From Apium graveolens (Eukaryota; Streptophyta; Magnoliopsida; Apiales; Apiaceae), in contig NC_133652.1 in assembly GCF_009905375.1 (NCBI RefSeq), forward strand, positions 119,371,797-119,435,796: DNA of 64,000 nucleotides, given 5' to 3'. The notes under the pieces are model-generated. The model worked only from the letters and a program-made list of their open reading frames with translations. It did not search any database and was not told the DNA's origin. This document shows, piece by piece, positions 49,047 to 60,725 of the stretch. Position 1 is the stretch's first letter; each line of letters opens with the position of its first letter. The translations under genes were made by a program, and so were the position numbers.

Positions 49047-49777
49047 ATGGAGACATCGTCGGAGAGGAGACGTCGAGAGATGGCAGTTGTGGGACCACCC
49101 GTACCCGTAGTACCCCCTGTGTCTGTAAAGCCTACGATGCAATTACCACCCGAGCCATTACCATTAGAGCAGGTATTGCCACTCCCAGTGCAGTTACCAG
49201 ATCCAATAGAGTTGTTTGATCCTTAGAGTTCTTCGAGCCATTGCTACCACTGCCATTACCACCTCAGTATCAGTTCCTACCAGAGGTCGAGCCAGAATTT
49301 CAGCATGCAGTAACACCAGTTCCATTACCTGTATATGCCCCTGTCCCAGAGATGTTTTAGATGACACCTGTAGAGGGTATGGGAGATCATGATATAGATC
49401 TGCATTTGGGTATGCCACAGGGTGTTGCTGGGATTGACATGGTACCATCCCGAGAGTCGGTCGGGGAGATTAGGGAGCCCTGCACAGTACCATTCCATGA
49501 GTTGAGCAGTATGCATGATGAGATGCAATTCTGGAGGGCCCAGTCGAGATATTGGGATTATTTGAGAGGAGAGGGAGGACCATTGACAGCAGTTAAGCCT
49601 GATTACTTTCTGAGAGAGAGACTTCAGCGGACTTACCATGCAGCCACTCGCGAGCTAGGAGAGTTACATCATGATGGTAGATGCACCTATGCAGAGTTCC
49701 ACAGGGCTACCCAACTTATCCAGTATGTTCTAGAGACCCTCCGACAGAAGATGGATCGCATTACATCGGGCTTCTAA
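49047..49777 (+). pseudogene. Extra ORF between primer site and gag in element C
   Basis: From ATG 49047 a Pro/Val/Leu-rich frame runs to a stop at 49225. A second frame continues the same Pro-rich composition to a TAG at 49358 and then, from 49361, about 138 residues of charged, helix-prone sequence to TAA at 49775-49777. Together they look like one former gene of about 240 residues with a frameshift and a stop. No known domain is recognised. It is on the sense strand, 480 bp before gag, and unlike the gag that follows. Confidence 0.55.
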
Positions 49778-50260
49778 GGAAGGACAGTTAGACAGCGATC
49801 TTGTATTATATGTGATATATGTACATAGAGGCAGATATAGCTATAGCGAGACTAGATATGTGTAGTTCACAGTTTTGATGTGTATCGGCAGCAGTTATGA
49901 CAGACCCTTTTGTATCAAACATTCACACATGTTATTGGTGTTGTTTTATAAAATAAACCTTTTTCAACCTCTTTTCTTTTATTTATTTAATTTCCAATCT
50001 TTACAGCATTTAACTTTACTTTACTTTTTTACAGTCTTTCCATATTTTTAAATTCTGTTTAATTTTGAAAAGATAAGTGAAATGTTTAAAATATTACTGT
50101 TCAGGCTATTTATTTAAAATTTTAAATTATTTCAAAAGATTTGTTTAAAATTTTAAATTGTTCAAATTTCATGTTTCAATACAAGTTAGATTGTTTTCTT
50201 ATCTACTCTCAACTGTTTAACCAAATTATTAAAAGAATTGTTTGTTTTATTATCGGAAAA

Positions 50261-51310
50261 ATGGCACCAAAAAGAAAGACTAGGACTGAGACCTCCAATG
50301 ATAACACTGAGGAGCAAAACAATAACCACCATATGGACCAGATTTTTTATCTGATGTAACAATAAATGGTCCTGATGCAGCAACAGATACAACAACAACA
50401 ACAACAACAATAGTTTTAGCAACAGATGTTACAACAGCCACCTCGTCCTGAGCCACAGATACCACCAGTTGTGTCTATCGTTACTTTTAAACAGTTTCAA
50501 TTAGTAAAGCCTCCAGAATTTGTGGGTACATCGGATCCTACTAAGGCTAGAGCATGGTTGAAAGAGATAGAGAAAGCGTTCGCGCTAGTGAAAGTGGAAG
50601 CATACCAAAAGACTGATTTCACTAGTTATTTTTTGAAGGGAGAAGCTAACTACTGGTGGGAATCCAAGAAGGCGTTAGAAGGTGACGGTATCATGACTTG
50701 GGATAGGTTTACCGAGTTGTTTCTGGAAAAGTATTATTTCTGATATATGAAGAATCAAATGGAAATCAAGTTCTTGGAGTTGAAACAGTGAATATGTCAG
50801 TAACCGAATATGAAGCCAAGTTTACTGAGTTGGCTAGGTTTGTTCCAGAACAAGTAGACACTGAGAAAAAGCAGGCCAAGAGATTCCAGCAAGGGCTGAA
50901 ACCATGGATTCGCAGTGGAGTGGCAGTATTTAAACTAACAACATATACGTTCGTAGTTCAGAAGACCACGATTATTGAGGGAGAAAGTGAAATGTCCCAG
51001 AAGGAAAAGGGACAAGGAAATTTTCAGAACCGCTTCAACAGAAAGCCAGGATTTCAAGCCCGGTAAATATAAATTTTAAAAGGTCAGAACAAGGAAATCA
51101 GAGGGCGGGTAATCGTTTCCAAGCCCCAAACCAAGAAAGAATCACAAGACCACCACTTCCAGATTGCAAGACATGTGGGCAAAAATATACATGAGTTTGT
51201 AACAAGCCAAACATCACATTCTTCCTATACAGCCAAAGGGGACACTATTTCAGTGAGTGTCATATTACTTATTTCAAATGCAGAAGGAAATGACATCTTG
51301 CTAAGGATTG
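50261..51310 (+). pseudogene. Chromovirus gag, element C (broken)
   Basis: It starts MAPKRKTR at 50261 and is broken by stops and frameshifts. The recognisable gag core is at 50426-50743 (FVGTSDPTKARAWLKEIEKA, then WWESKKAL) and continues at 50788-51066 (YEAKFTELARFVP, RFQQGLKPWIR). Zinc-knuckle remnants (CKTCGQ, then C-H-C residues) are at about 51165-51310. Confidence 0.8.
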
Positions 51311-51433
51311 TAGATGAGCGGTTATAGCAGCCAGTGTTCCAAGAGTTATGGAACTACCTCCACCACCACAACAGATCAGCCTAAGGCAAAGACTTTCAAT
51401 ATGACAATGAAGGAAGCTGTGTAGAATCCAAGT

Positions 51434-51780
51434 GTGGTTGCATGTACGCTTTCTGTGAATTTTGTAGATGCAAAAGTATTGGTTGATTCTGGAGCAACAA
51501 GATCTTTTATTGATGAAGAATTTATCAATAAGTTATGCTGTGAAACTCAACGGTTGGGTGAGACGTTAATTATAAAGTTAGCGAATGACGACCAAGTTTC
51601 CGTAGATCGGGTGTGACCAGAATGCGATATCGAAATAGCAGGACATCACTTCTCTGTTGACTTGATACGTTTCAAGTTATGAGAATTTGATGTTATTTTA
51701 GGGATGGATTGGTTGGTTGATAATAATGCTCAAATCGACTGTGCAAATAAGAAAGTGAAATTTGAAGTATATCTTCACGC
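51434..51780 (+). pseudogene. Chromovirus aspartic protease, element C (broken)
   Basis: The active-site motif is LVDSGATRSFID at about 51480-51515. The frame is open to a stop at 51614-51616, then a second piece with FDVILGMDWL follows at about 51688-51723. The order is typical of pol, directly after gag. Confidence 0.8.
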
Positions 51781-51799
51781 AAAAGAAGCTCAACATGAG

Positions 51800-51900
51800 G
51801 CAGCGACGATGGTTAGAATTGATCAAGGTTTATGACGTGTCAGTCAACTATCAACGTCGTAGTAGATGTGCTAAGCCGAAAAGAAAGGTTGAATATGTTA
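51800..51900 (+). other. Internal deletion: reverse transcriptase and most of RNase H missing
   Basis: The sequence passes from the protease/linker (to about 51830) straight to VVDVLSRKERL (about 51858-51890), which is the end of an RNase H domain. Reverse transcriptase and the body of RNase H, normally well over 1 kb, are absent. Confidence 0.75.
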
Positions 51901-52082
51901 ACCTCTTGAGAAGAATTGACCAGAGAATTTGAGAAATTAGAGATTGAGGTCCGTATTTTCGAAAAGTCCGTTGAGATGAACTATAAAATGACGTTTCAGC
52001 CAGAGTTGTTGGAAAAGATTCGAAGATTTCAAAAGGAGATAATGAGTCAAGAAAGCGACAACTTAACAGGAGAATAAATTAC

Positions 52083-53150
52083 AAGTCATAAAGATGATAA
52101 GGGAATTCTACGAGTTTCCTCGAGGATTTGGGTACCTAACGTACCAGAATTGAAAGAAGAAATCTTACGAGACGCTCACAACTCAAGATACTCAATTCAT
52201 CCAAGGAGCACAAAGATGTATAGGGATCTGAAAGAAAACTTTTGGTGGCCAGACATGAAAAAGGAAATAGAATAATGGGTAAGTAAATGTTATACGTGCC
52301 AACGAGCCAAAGCAGATTATCGACATTCAAGCAGATTATTACAACCACTGGATAATCCGGAATGGAAATGGGAACATCTTGTGATGGATTTCGTAGTAGG
52401 ACTCCCAAGAACTAGGGCAAATCATGATGCGATTTGGGTTATTATCGAGAGACTAACGAAGTCAGCACATTTTCTTCCAATCAACAAAAGATTTTCGCTA
52501 GACAAGTTAGTGCACTTATATCTCAAAGAGATTGTGATACGACATGGAGTTCCTGTATCTATCGTATCTGATCGAGATCCGCGTTTATTCAAGATTCTGG
52601 AGATAATTCCAGGAATGCTTGGGCACTAAATTGAATATGAGCACAGTATATCATCCGCAGATGGACGAGCAAAGCGAAAGAACGATCCAAATAATTGAAG
52701 ATATGTTACGAGTATGTGTATTAGATTTTGAAGGCAGTTGGGACGAACATTTACCGTTAGTAGAATTTTCTTACAACAAAAGCTATCATGCAAGCATTGG
52801 AATGCCAAGGAAGTGTAGATCTCCAGTGTGTTGGGATGAAGGTGGTGAACGTAAGATTCTAGGTCCAGAATTGATTCAGCAGACTAAGGAAAAAGTAGAA
52901 CTCATTCAAAAGCGACTAGAAGCAGCGCAAAATTGACAACAAAAATATGCGGATCAGACTAGAAAAGAAATGGAATACAAGGAAGGAAAACATGTGTTAC
53001 TAAAGGTATCACCATGAAAGGGATTGACCAGATTTGGCAAAAGGGTAAACTAAAGCCGCGTTATGTTGGCCCCTTTGAAATTTTAAATAAAGTCGAAAAG
53101 GTTGCGTATGAGTTAGCCTTACCGCCCCATATGTAGCATATCCATAACGA
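52083..53150 (+). pseudogene. Chromovirus integrase, element C (broken)
   Basis: Zinc-finger end C-x2-C (KCYTCQRA, about 52285), then the catalytic core with D in VMDFVVGLP, D in IVSDRDPRL and E in DEQSERTIQ. Frames are 52381-52629 and 52619-52936, with a small frameshift between them at about 52620 and stops elsewhere. Confidence 0.85.
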
Positions 53151-53157
53151 GTTTCAT

Positions 53158-53400
53158 GTGTCAATGCTTAAAAGATATAATACTAATTCAAGGCATGTGA
53201 TAGAGTACGAGCCGATACAGATTCAAGCTGATTTGTCATATGTAGAGCAGCCAATAAGAATTTTAGATCGGCAGGAGAGAGTACTAAGAAATAAGTCTGT
53301 ACCATTAGTACGAGTTTTTTGGAGAAATCCAATGGTTGAAGAGTCAACCTGGGAATTTGGAAGTGAAATGTTAGAAAAGTATCCCCAGTTATTTTCTTAG
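53158..53400 (+). pseudogene. Integrase C-terminus with chromodomain, element C
   Basis: An 80-residue open piece with VEQPIRILDRQERVLRNK, then VRVFWRN, ESTWEF and YPQLF, matching the chromodomain at the end of Tekay/Del integrases. In other chromoviruses this domain directs integration to marked chromatin. The frame upstream is broken, so no complete integrase is made. Confidence 0.85.
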
Positions 53401-53426
53401 CGAGATTCTGAGGACAGAATCCTTTT

Positions 53427-53439
53427 AAGGGGGGAAGGA
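53427..53439 (+). other. Polypurine tract of element C
   Basis: AAGGGGGGAAGGA directly precedes the 3' LTR start TGTAAAGACTGGG at 53440. Confidence 0.8.
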
Positions 53440-55669
53440 TGTAAAGACTGGGAAATTATGACTGTTTATTATTATAATAAGAGAATATTATGTGTTTTAT
53501 TATATTTTTAAATGTGATTAACTGTAAAATCTTAGTTGTTATGTGTTAAATGTGTTCTGTATAGTTCGGGGTATTTTTCGGGTATTTTATTATAAGTTAA
53601 ATGTTTTTATATCAAAAGTAATACGGCCCAAACTTTGTTTAATAGCTGATATTTCATATAAAATAATTGGGCTTATTTTTCCTAATATGGCCTATACTAT
53701 ATCGATATTCTGAACATCCAGTTAATTTAGAAATTTTCCAGTTTCGCGAAAAATGATTTTTCCGGGCCCCTTTGGGTGCTAAAAATCTAACAAAAATCAT
53801 ATTTTTATTTTTTTATAAAATCTAATATTCCATTTCTTTGCATTTTTGAATTATTCATAATTTTTGAGAAATTTTGGCATATATTTTGTATTTATTAGAT
53901 ATAAAAAATTTAAAAATTATTACCAAAAAATTATTAATTAAGGGCCAATTAATTTTATTAATAATTATAATTAGGGCTTTAATTTTAATTAGGGGTATTA
54001 TTTTATTAATATAAATAGCCTAATTTTTATTAATTAATTATATAAAATTTTATAAAAATCAGCGAAAATCCCCAAATTCTCTAAAATTAGTGTTCTGGAA
54101 GTCCGAGAATCAATATGTGATTTTGAGAGTTTCTGGAAGCAAAATCATATCATGTAAGTACTAAAATTGAAGGATTTGAGCTATTCTATCTGATTATGTG
54201 ATCAATTTCATGTTTTGAGTCACGGATTTTTGATTCGTAATTCTAGGGTTCTTAATGAATTAGGGCTTTTTGATCCTAGGGTTATTTTTGAATTTGATTG
54301 TATAATAGTTTCATATGGATGTTTACACTTGATTTATGTTATGTATATCATCAAAAGATAACTAATTATTGTAGTTCGAATTCTAGGGTTCATGTAAAAT
54401 TTCAATTAATCATTTTTGATTTTAGAAATATCTGAGATATGTATGGAAATAGGGGTTTGATTGTAGATGCTTTAAGATTTATTTTGAACTATAGATTACA
54501 ATTTTTCATGTCCAAATTAGTAAGATCGAGTTTGGCCAGAAAATTTGTTGATTTTGATCGGAGAATTAGTTCTAGGGGTTATGAGATTGAATTGATACTT
54601 GATTGTTGCTTCGAACGTGATTTACAGTCGAATCCATATAAAACTCGATCCAAACGGTGCCTGAATCGATGGGAATCAAGCTCGTCGGAGTTGGAGAAGG
54701 CGTTGGCCGGAGTTCTTCGAGTTTTTGCCAGAGAACGATCAGGGACGGTGATTGGAGGTCGTAAATTCGAAGTAGATGTTTCTGGGGTGATTGTGGATGA
54801 AAGCCCCTTGAAAACGAGATCGAAATCGATCCGTTTTGGCCGGTTTTGATCACCGAAAACTGGGTAATGTCGCCGGAGTTTAGACCGGCCGACAACCCGG
54901 TTGTGTTCTTGAAGATCCGGATTCAAACCCGGTTTCAACCCGGTTTTCCCCAAAACTGATTTTCAAAAACTGTTTTTGAATTTTCTTTTTCTTTTTATTT
55001 TTATAAATTCAAAAATTCAGTTTTATTTATTTAAATAAATTGATTAATTAATTTAATTAATTGATTTATTTTATAAATAAATCTGAAATATTTTCCAAAA
55101 TTCGAATTTATTTAATTATTTAACATTTATTTATTATTTATTTAAATTGATTAATTATTTTTCTAATTAATCAGTATATTTTGAATAATTCATTTTAAAT
55201 TTATTTTAATTCCAAAAATTAATGGAAAATTATTTTTAATTTTGAATTATCCTAAATAATTATTTAAAAATGTATTCGAGGTTCAATTATTTTGAATAAT
55301 AAATTGATTTATGCTTATTCATTGATTAATAATTGAACCTTTTATCCGTTTTAAACGAAACGAAAGCCTTAAACTCAGAAAAATGATCTGTTTTCAATAA
55401 AAATAATTTTAAATCTTAATTTCTTTCAGGAACGAGTTGGCTTTCAATATTTATTTATTTATAGACCCTATTAATTATAAATACGAGTATAATAAATTCT
55501 AAAAATTAGGAAATGAGTCAGATATTGTTCGATAATACCAATACTTAGTCAATTTAAAAATGTATTAAAGCCTAGAGTGACTATCTGACTTATATGCTAT
55601 GTGATTTATGTGGTTAATTGATTCCTAATTGTTAGATAATTATTATATGAGTCAATTATGGACGTACGT
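53440..55669 (+). mobile_element. 3' LTR of element C, truncated
   Basis: It aligns with the 5' LTR of element C with many differences up to about 55669 (GGACGTACG). There it is replaced by a copia LTR start. About 1.1 kb of the LTR is missing and I did not find it further right. Confidence 0.8.
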
Positions 55670-56726
55670 GTTAGTGTTTGTGCCCTAGAGACAACACTAT
55701 GATATCTTAGTTTAAGACATTAGGATTATTAATGTTTATGTTCTATCGATTATTCTCTTTAGAATTGCAATATGCAATTCTATATCTCTAAGTACGTGAC
55801 TTAGAAATGAGATTATGAGAATAGTATCAGTATTTCTAAAGGTCCCTAGTCGAGTATTATTATTTAGGGACAATAATAATGCATTAAGACTAGTGTTTTT
55901 ATTGACTGATGATCACATCTCATTGATCATACGTATAGTGATACTAAATTCAAAAACACAGGCAGATGTATATGTACATGGTGTTGGACAGACGCAATGT
56001 GAGATTCTACATGTCTGTTGTGTCATAAGTAATTCTCACAGTGATAATGATTTAATGGTCCTTAGACCTGAAGTCATTATATTTCTATACGAGAATTAAT
56101 ATACATTGATTCAATTAAAAGTTATCCTTGACCGGATAATGATAAAAGTTGACATTGGGTATATTATGAATCGTATGAGAATATGAATGATCTAGATGGG
56201 ATTTAACCCTCCTATTTTAGGAGTGATATTATTGGCCTCTTGTGTGAGCTAGACTATGAAATGCATGGCCACGCTCAAATATTGATTTGATATGATAGTC
56301 TACTCATTGATCAAGGAATCTTGGGTTAAACTATGATGAGGATGACACATTACATGCCTCTAGTTTAATCTATAATATGTGGTTAAAGGGATTATATTAC
56401 ATTGTACATTATTCACAAAAGGTTTAATCGATCACCGATTCAATTATTATAACTTAGGTAGCAATGATGTATTACTAGATGCCGCTCATTGTATACGATT
56501 TTAAATTAGATTTAAAATTCGTTGCCAACGTAATCATAACCTATAGGGTCACACACTAAGAATGCTTGAAGGATTATTTAATTTAAATAGGATTTAAATT
56601 ATATTAAACTAATTCGAGTTATTTATAATATTAATTAAGTATGATTTAATTAATTAGATAAATATTGATATTCAAATTTACTAATATTAATTATGAAATT
56701 TATTTATTTGTAAAATTCGTATTTAT
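55670..56726 (+). mobile_element. Copia LTR fragment (SIRE-like)
   Basis: It starts TGTTAGTGTTTGTGCCCTAG exactly where the element C LTR stops, and contains the ATAGGGTCACACACTAAG block (about 56545-56563) that I associate with SIRE-like copia LTRs. It ends where the LTR of element D begins, near 56727. No CA end is found, so it is truncated on the right. Confidence 0.5.
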
Positions 56727-59464
56727 ATAATTATTTTTGGGATTTTATAAAATTTAGAAATCAATATTTCATCAAATATTTAGCCCTGTATGATTTTATG
56801 ATTTCATTTATTTGTAAAATCCGTATTTAATTCCAAAATCCTTTAAAAATTACGAAACTCATATTTATTGAAGTCTGGAATATTCTGAGAATTTTAAAAT
56901 TATTTTGGGAATTTTTGGGATTAATTTTACCTGCGCGTTAAATCGTTTAGTTGCTAAAAGTGGGCATAAATTGTGTTTCAAAAATTGTTTTAAAATTACA
57001 AAATTTATGTTATTATAAACTTCGGGATATTTATAACATTTTAAGACTATTTACGTGATTTTCTAAATTTGTTTCAAGTGCAGCTCGGTTCGTTAATTAT
57101 AAAATGCGTGACTGATGTTAGATTCAAGAATGTATTAGAAATTACAAAATTTATATTTTACTAGTTTTTGAATATTTGGGAAATTTTAAAATTATTTTGG
57201 AAATTTTTTGAGTTATTTTCGCCGACAATCGAATCGTTAGGAATCAAAATGCGGGATAGAAATAAGCTTGCAGCAGGGCAGAAGGACACGTGGCTACTTT
57301 CAGGACACGTGCCCTATGATTCTTTTAGTTGTGCAACACTTATCTGCTTGTTTATTTAAAAAAAATAAAAATAGAAAAAAAGAAAGAAAATCCTATACTA
57401 CTGACGACCCCCCCCCCGTTATCCTATCACGCACGACACCCCCACCCCCTGTTTCCATTCTCTCTTCCCTCTTCCCACTACCACCGTTTATTCTTTTTTC
57501 CTCGCCTGTGTCCCCCTGTCCCCCGTTTCCTTTTACCTCCTTTGGTTTTCTTTCTCTGTCCGTGTATATTTATATACACCAAATATTCAAAAATTCATAT
57601 TTCCTAAATCGTTTATCCAAATTTTAATTATTATATATATAAACGATCAGCGCTTCGATACCTACGCATCGGTATATATATTGCGAGGGTTTGAGAAGAA
57701 AATTTATGGAGCATATTTTCTGTTTTAATTTATTTTCGGGGCATTGAAAAGGAGTTTGGCGGTGTTGATTACTCCACATGGCATCTTAGCGTGTATATAT
57801 CTGTCGCTATTAATTTCGGATTTTTCTGGAGATATTTTCTGGACATCAGATATTCTCTTCGGGGTGATCAGAATTTATTTTGGGTAACGATTCCGAAATT
57901 CCGCCTTCGTACTTGTGTATATTATAGCATGTTAGTGTTTATATATTTATTTCATAATTTTTAGAAATTGTTGGAGAAGTCACTTTTGGTCCGAGTTTTG
58001 GTTCAGGTGGCTGTGTTATTCATTTCTGGAGAGTTTATACGCATAAGTATAAATTATTGTGTCATATGGAATATTATGACACAACCAACAACAATCAACA
58101 CAATAATTTATACATTAAATAACACAACCACCTGAAATGAATAATTTATACTTATGCGTATAAACACTCCAGAAATAAACACGAGTACTCAAACAAAAAG
58201 GCAATATACCTGCCTGTGGCAAAAATTGTGTCATAATATTCCATATGGCACTTAGACGGTCCAGCGGAGGGCTATTTCTAAGTGCCATATGGAATATTAT
58301 GACACAATTTTTGCCACAGGCAGGTATATTGCCTTTTTGTTTGAGTACTCGTGTTTTTGGTGTCACGTTTCTATGATTCATGACCTTGTGCTATCACACG
58401 GGCTGATCAGCATGTGATAGTACGTCCGTCGGAGAATGATCCCAATCTAAATTATCATATCGTTTTTTATATTCATAGATTAAATGATTTATCAACTGTT
58501 TCTGTTTTGGAATAATGGTGAAATGCAGTTTTGATTAAGATTCTGATTTATGCTGATACTTACGTTGTTGTTAAATATCAAAGGTGGTATTAGTATAGAT
58601 GATTGATGTTGACTTCAGTATGGGTGTTGTGAGCATCAAAGTTCGTATTGTTATCTAATTTGATATGACAACAAAATAAGTATTTATTTGAAGAGTTCGG
58701 TAATGAGTAAAGTTTATGATTCAATCCATAATCATTGTTTCATGATATTGTTGTTTACGATATTTCCGTAAACACAGTTTTACGAGTTTTATTCTCGTCA
58801 AGATTCAAAGTATTGCTAAAGCATTTCGCTCAAAAATATCAAAATGGTTTTAAATTCAATTAAGGAATCAATTCTGGGATTCCTCAATTAAAATTTTATG
58901 ATTCAGCAATTATGATTTTAAATGTTCTGCTCTAATGCAGATGTTGGTTTTATATCAAAATGACCCTATATATGCTATAATGATCTTGCTGAGCATTTCT
59001 TCCGCTCATACTTGCCTGTTTTTAAATTTAACCTCCAATGAGGATTAGCTTGCGCTGTTTAGCTGCGTAATTCGAGGAAACGAAGAAGAAGCTCTTGGAA
59101 GGTGATGGGTTTAGGGTTTGCGAACTAATGTAAGTTCTATTGTATAAATTTGTTTATATTATATTATATTATAATTGTGTTATTTTATAGTTGGACCTAG
59201 TATACTTCTTTTCGAAGTTATACTAGCGGGTTAGTTTAGAATTGGAAATTTATTGAACAGAGTTTTAAAAGAAAGTGAAAAATTATTTATGGAATTTGGA
59301 ATTCTTGTTTCTAGAACTGTAACCTTAAAAGATCTTGGATTAGATTGGGGTCATAGATGCTAATATCTTCCGCTGGCATTTGTTTATTGATTTAACAGAT
59401 TAATTTGGATTAAAATTTTATAGTGACGACCAAATCTTCTGACCCCGGATTTGGGGGCGTTACA
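56727..59464 (+). mobile_element. 5' LTR of element D (rearranged)
   Basis: It is a direct repeat of the LTR starting at 60726. Matching begins near 56727, equivalent to about 61194, so roughly 470 bp of its start is missing. It ends GGGGGCGTTACA before a primer site. Between about 58060 and 58280 it carries inverted-duplicated sequence, where the other LTR has about 1.1 kb of different DNA (62530-63690). Confidence 0.8.
58177..58356. repeat. Perfect 79-bp inverted repeat in the element D 5' LTR
   Basis: The left arm 58177-58255 and right arm 58278-58356 are exact reverse complements, with a 22-bp spacer. The right arm is the native LTR sequence (compare 63714-63792). The left arm is an inverted extra copy. 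Adjacent inverted pieces (58122-58176 against about 58000-58065) belong to the same rearrangement. Confidence 0.9.
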
Positions 59465-59467
59465 GGT

Positions 59468-59479
59468 TGGTATCAGAGC
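59468..59479 (+). other. Primer-binding site of element D
   Basis: TGGTATCAGAGC, complementary to the initiator tRNA-Met 3' end, lies three bases after the LTR end at 59464. Confidence 0.85.
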
Positions 59480-59848
59480 TGAGGTTATAGTAAACTAGAA
59501 ACGAGAGTGTGTAGGATTGTGTATAGCTATGTGAGGACGCTTGAGCTCATATCGAGTTCCTATTGGACTATTGGATATAGTACCAACGAGTAAGTTAAGA
59601 TAGGCGCATTCGTTTGAGATGATTGTGTTCAGTTGGATGGAACTCCGGGAAGCTGCAAACTTCTGTTGTGGAATCTTTCGAGGCTACTACGATTGAATGA
59701 CGATGAAGATTATCGATATCCTTGGAACATGAAGAAGCGTCTAGAATCAGATAGCGAGTCAACTTGAGAGTTCAAATTGGAGATAAATATTAAGACCTTG
59801 ACAATACCTTCTCTTTTAATAACTTCTTTTGATCTCTCTCAAAAAGAG

Positions 59849-60300
59849 GTATCTGTTAGAGGATATATTCCCTAACACTCCTTCAATCATTTTGTGCCAG
59901 AATTTTGTTCTCTATATTTCATTTCCTTCAGAAACATCAGCTTTGAAATCTTTTCAGTTTTATTCATTTGAGTTTGGATTCCTTTGATATTCTTTTATTC
60001 TGACTGAGATGAACAACCCTATTTATAGGGGACACAAGGTATACCTGTCTGGGTGATAGGAGTTGGATGGGACACCATCACTTGTGTGTGTTGTGAATAT
60101 ATGAAGGTTAACAACCTTTAGTAGTGTCTTAATTTGGACACGCAATACCAAGTTCGTTTGATCATATTGATCTCTCAGTTATTCTTTTATTTCAACAATA
60201 CTTTTTCTCAAATTCAGATTTTGTCCTGTTATGATATGGGATTCATTTCTTTTTGAAAATTCCATGATTTTATCATTCCAAATATTCAAAGGTTTGCCAA
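59849..60300 (-). mobile_element. Possible copia LTR fragment, minus strand
   Basis: The minus strand reads CCCCTATAAATAGGG (about 60010-60025), a TATA box with downstream leader-like sequence, and ends GGATATATTCCCTAACA-like sequence with TAACA at 59849. This looks like the R-U5 part of an LTR inserted in the interior of element D. The right boundary is not determined. Confidence 0.3.
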
Positions 60301-60410
60301 TCAAGTTGAGTTGAGTTATCCTGGTCAATGGAAAGTAGGATTTTCGGATGAAATTACCAATAACAACAGTGGATTGCGATGCAATTAAAATATCAGTGGC
60401 ATATAACGAA

Positions 60411-60512
60411 GTCTGTCTGTCTCTTTATTTCTCTCTCTATTTATCTCTATCTCTCTTTCTTTTTCTTTTTCTTTCTCTCTATCTTTCTCTCTATTCTTCT
60501 CTCTCGCAATCA
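60411..60512. repeat. CT-rich microsatellite
   Basis: A pyrimidine tract of about 100 bp made of TCTC, TCTT and TTTC units inside element D. Confidence 0.8.
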
Positions 60513-60710
60513 GAAAAAGTGATTCTATTGAGGAATTAGTCAAAGGATGTGGATGGAACAGCGGTGCACAGTGAAGCCTCCGTGATCATTATGTTATACC
60601 AGGAATTCAAGTTCATCTAAAATTTTGAGAAAAATTGTGTATGCAAGATTGGAAATTTGAAAAGAAAATCCTTAGTGCTTTCTTCTGCTTATTCCGAGGA
60701 CGGAATCCTT

Positions 60711-60725
60711 ATAAGGGGGGTAGAT
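60711..60725 (+). other. Polypurine tract of element D
   Basis: ATAAGGGGGGTAGAT directly precedes the LTR start TGTAATATCCCG. Confidence 0.8.

Larger units (their letters stand above)
45476..55669 (+). mobile_element. Element C: chromovirus (Tekay/Del-like Ty3/gypsy), degenerate
   Basis: It consists of 5' LTR, tRNA-Met-type primer site, an extra leader ORF, gag, protease, a remnant of RNase H, integrase, chromodomain, polypurine tract and a truncated 3' LTR. Reverse transcriptase and most of RNase H are absent. Every gene has stops or frameshifts, and the LTRs are visibly diverged, so this is an old insertion. It lies immediately upstream of HAP2. Confidence 0.88.
59480..60710 (+). other. 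Non-coding interior of element D
   Basis: Only about 1.26 kb lies between the two LTRs, with no gag or pol. The first bases resemble a chromovirus leader, and the end has the GAGGACGGAATCCTTATAAG motif also seen before the element C LTR. The element is therefore a deletion derivative or a non-autonomous relative. Confidence 0.7.

Noticed and set aside
57268..57627. Frame of about 120 codons repeated at 61735-62097
   Set aside because: It is the same pyrimidine-rich LTR segment in the two LTRs of element D. Repetition comes from the LTR pair, not from gene conservation.
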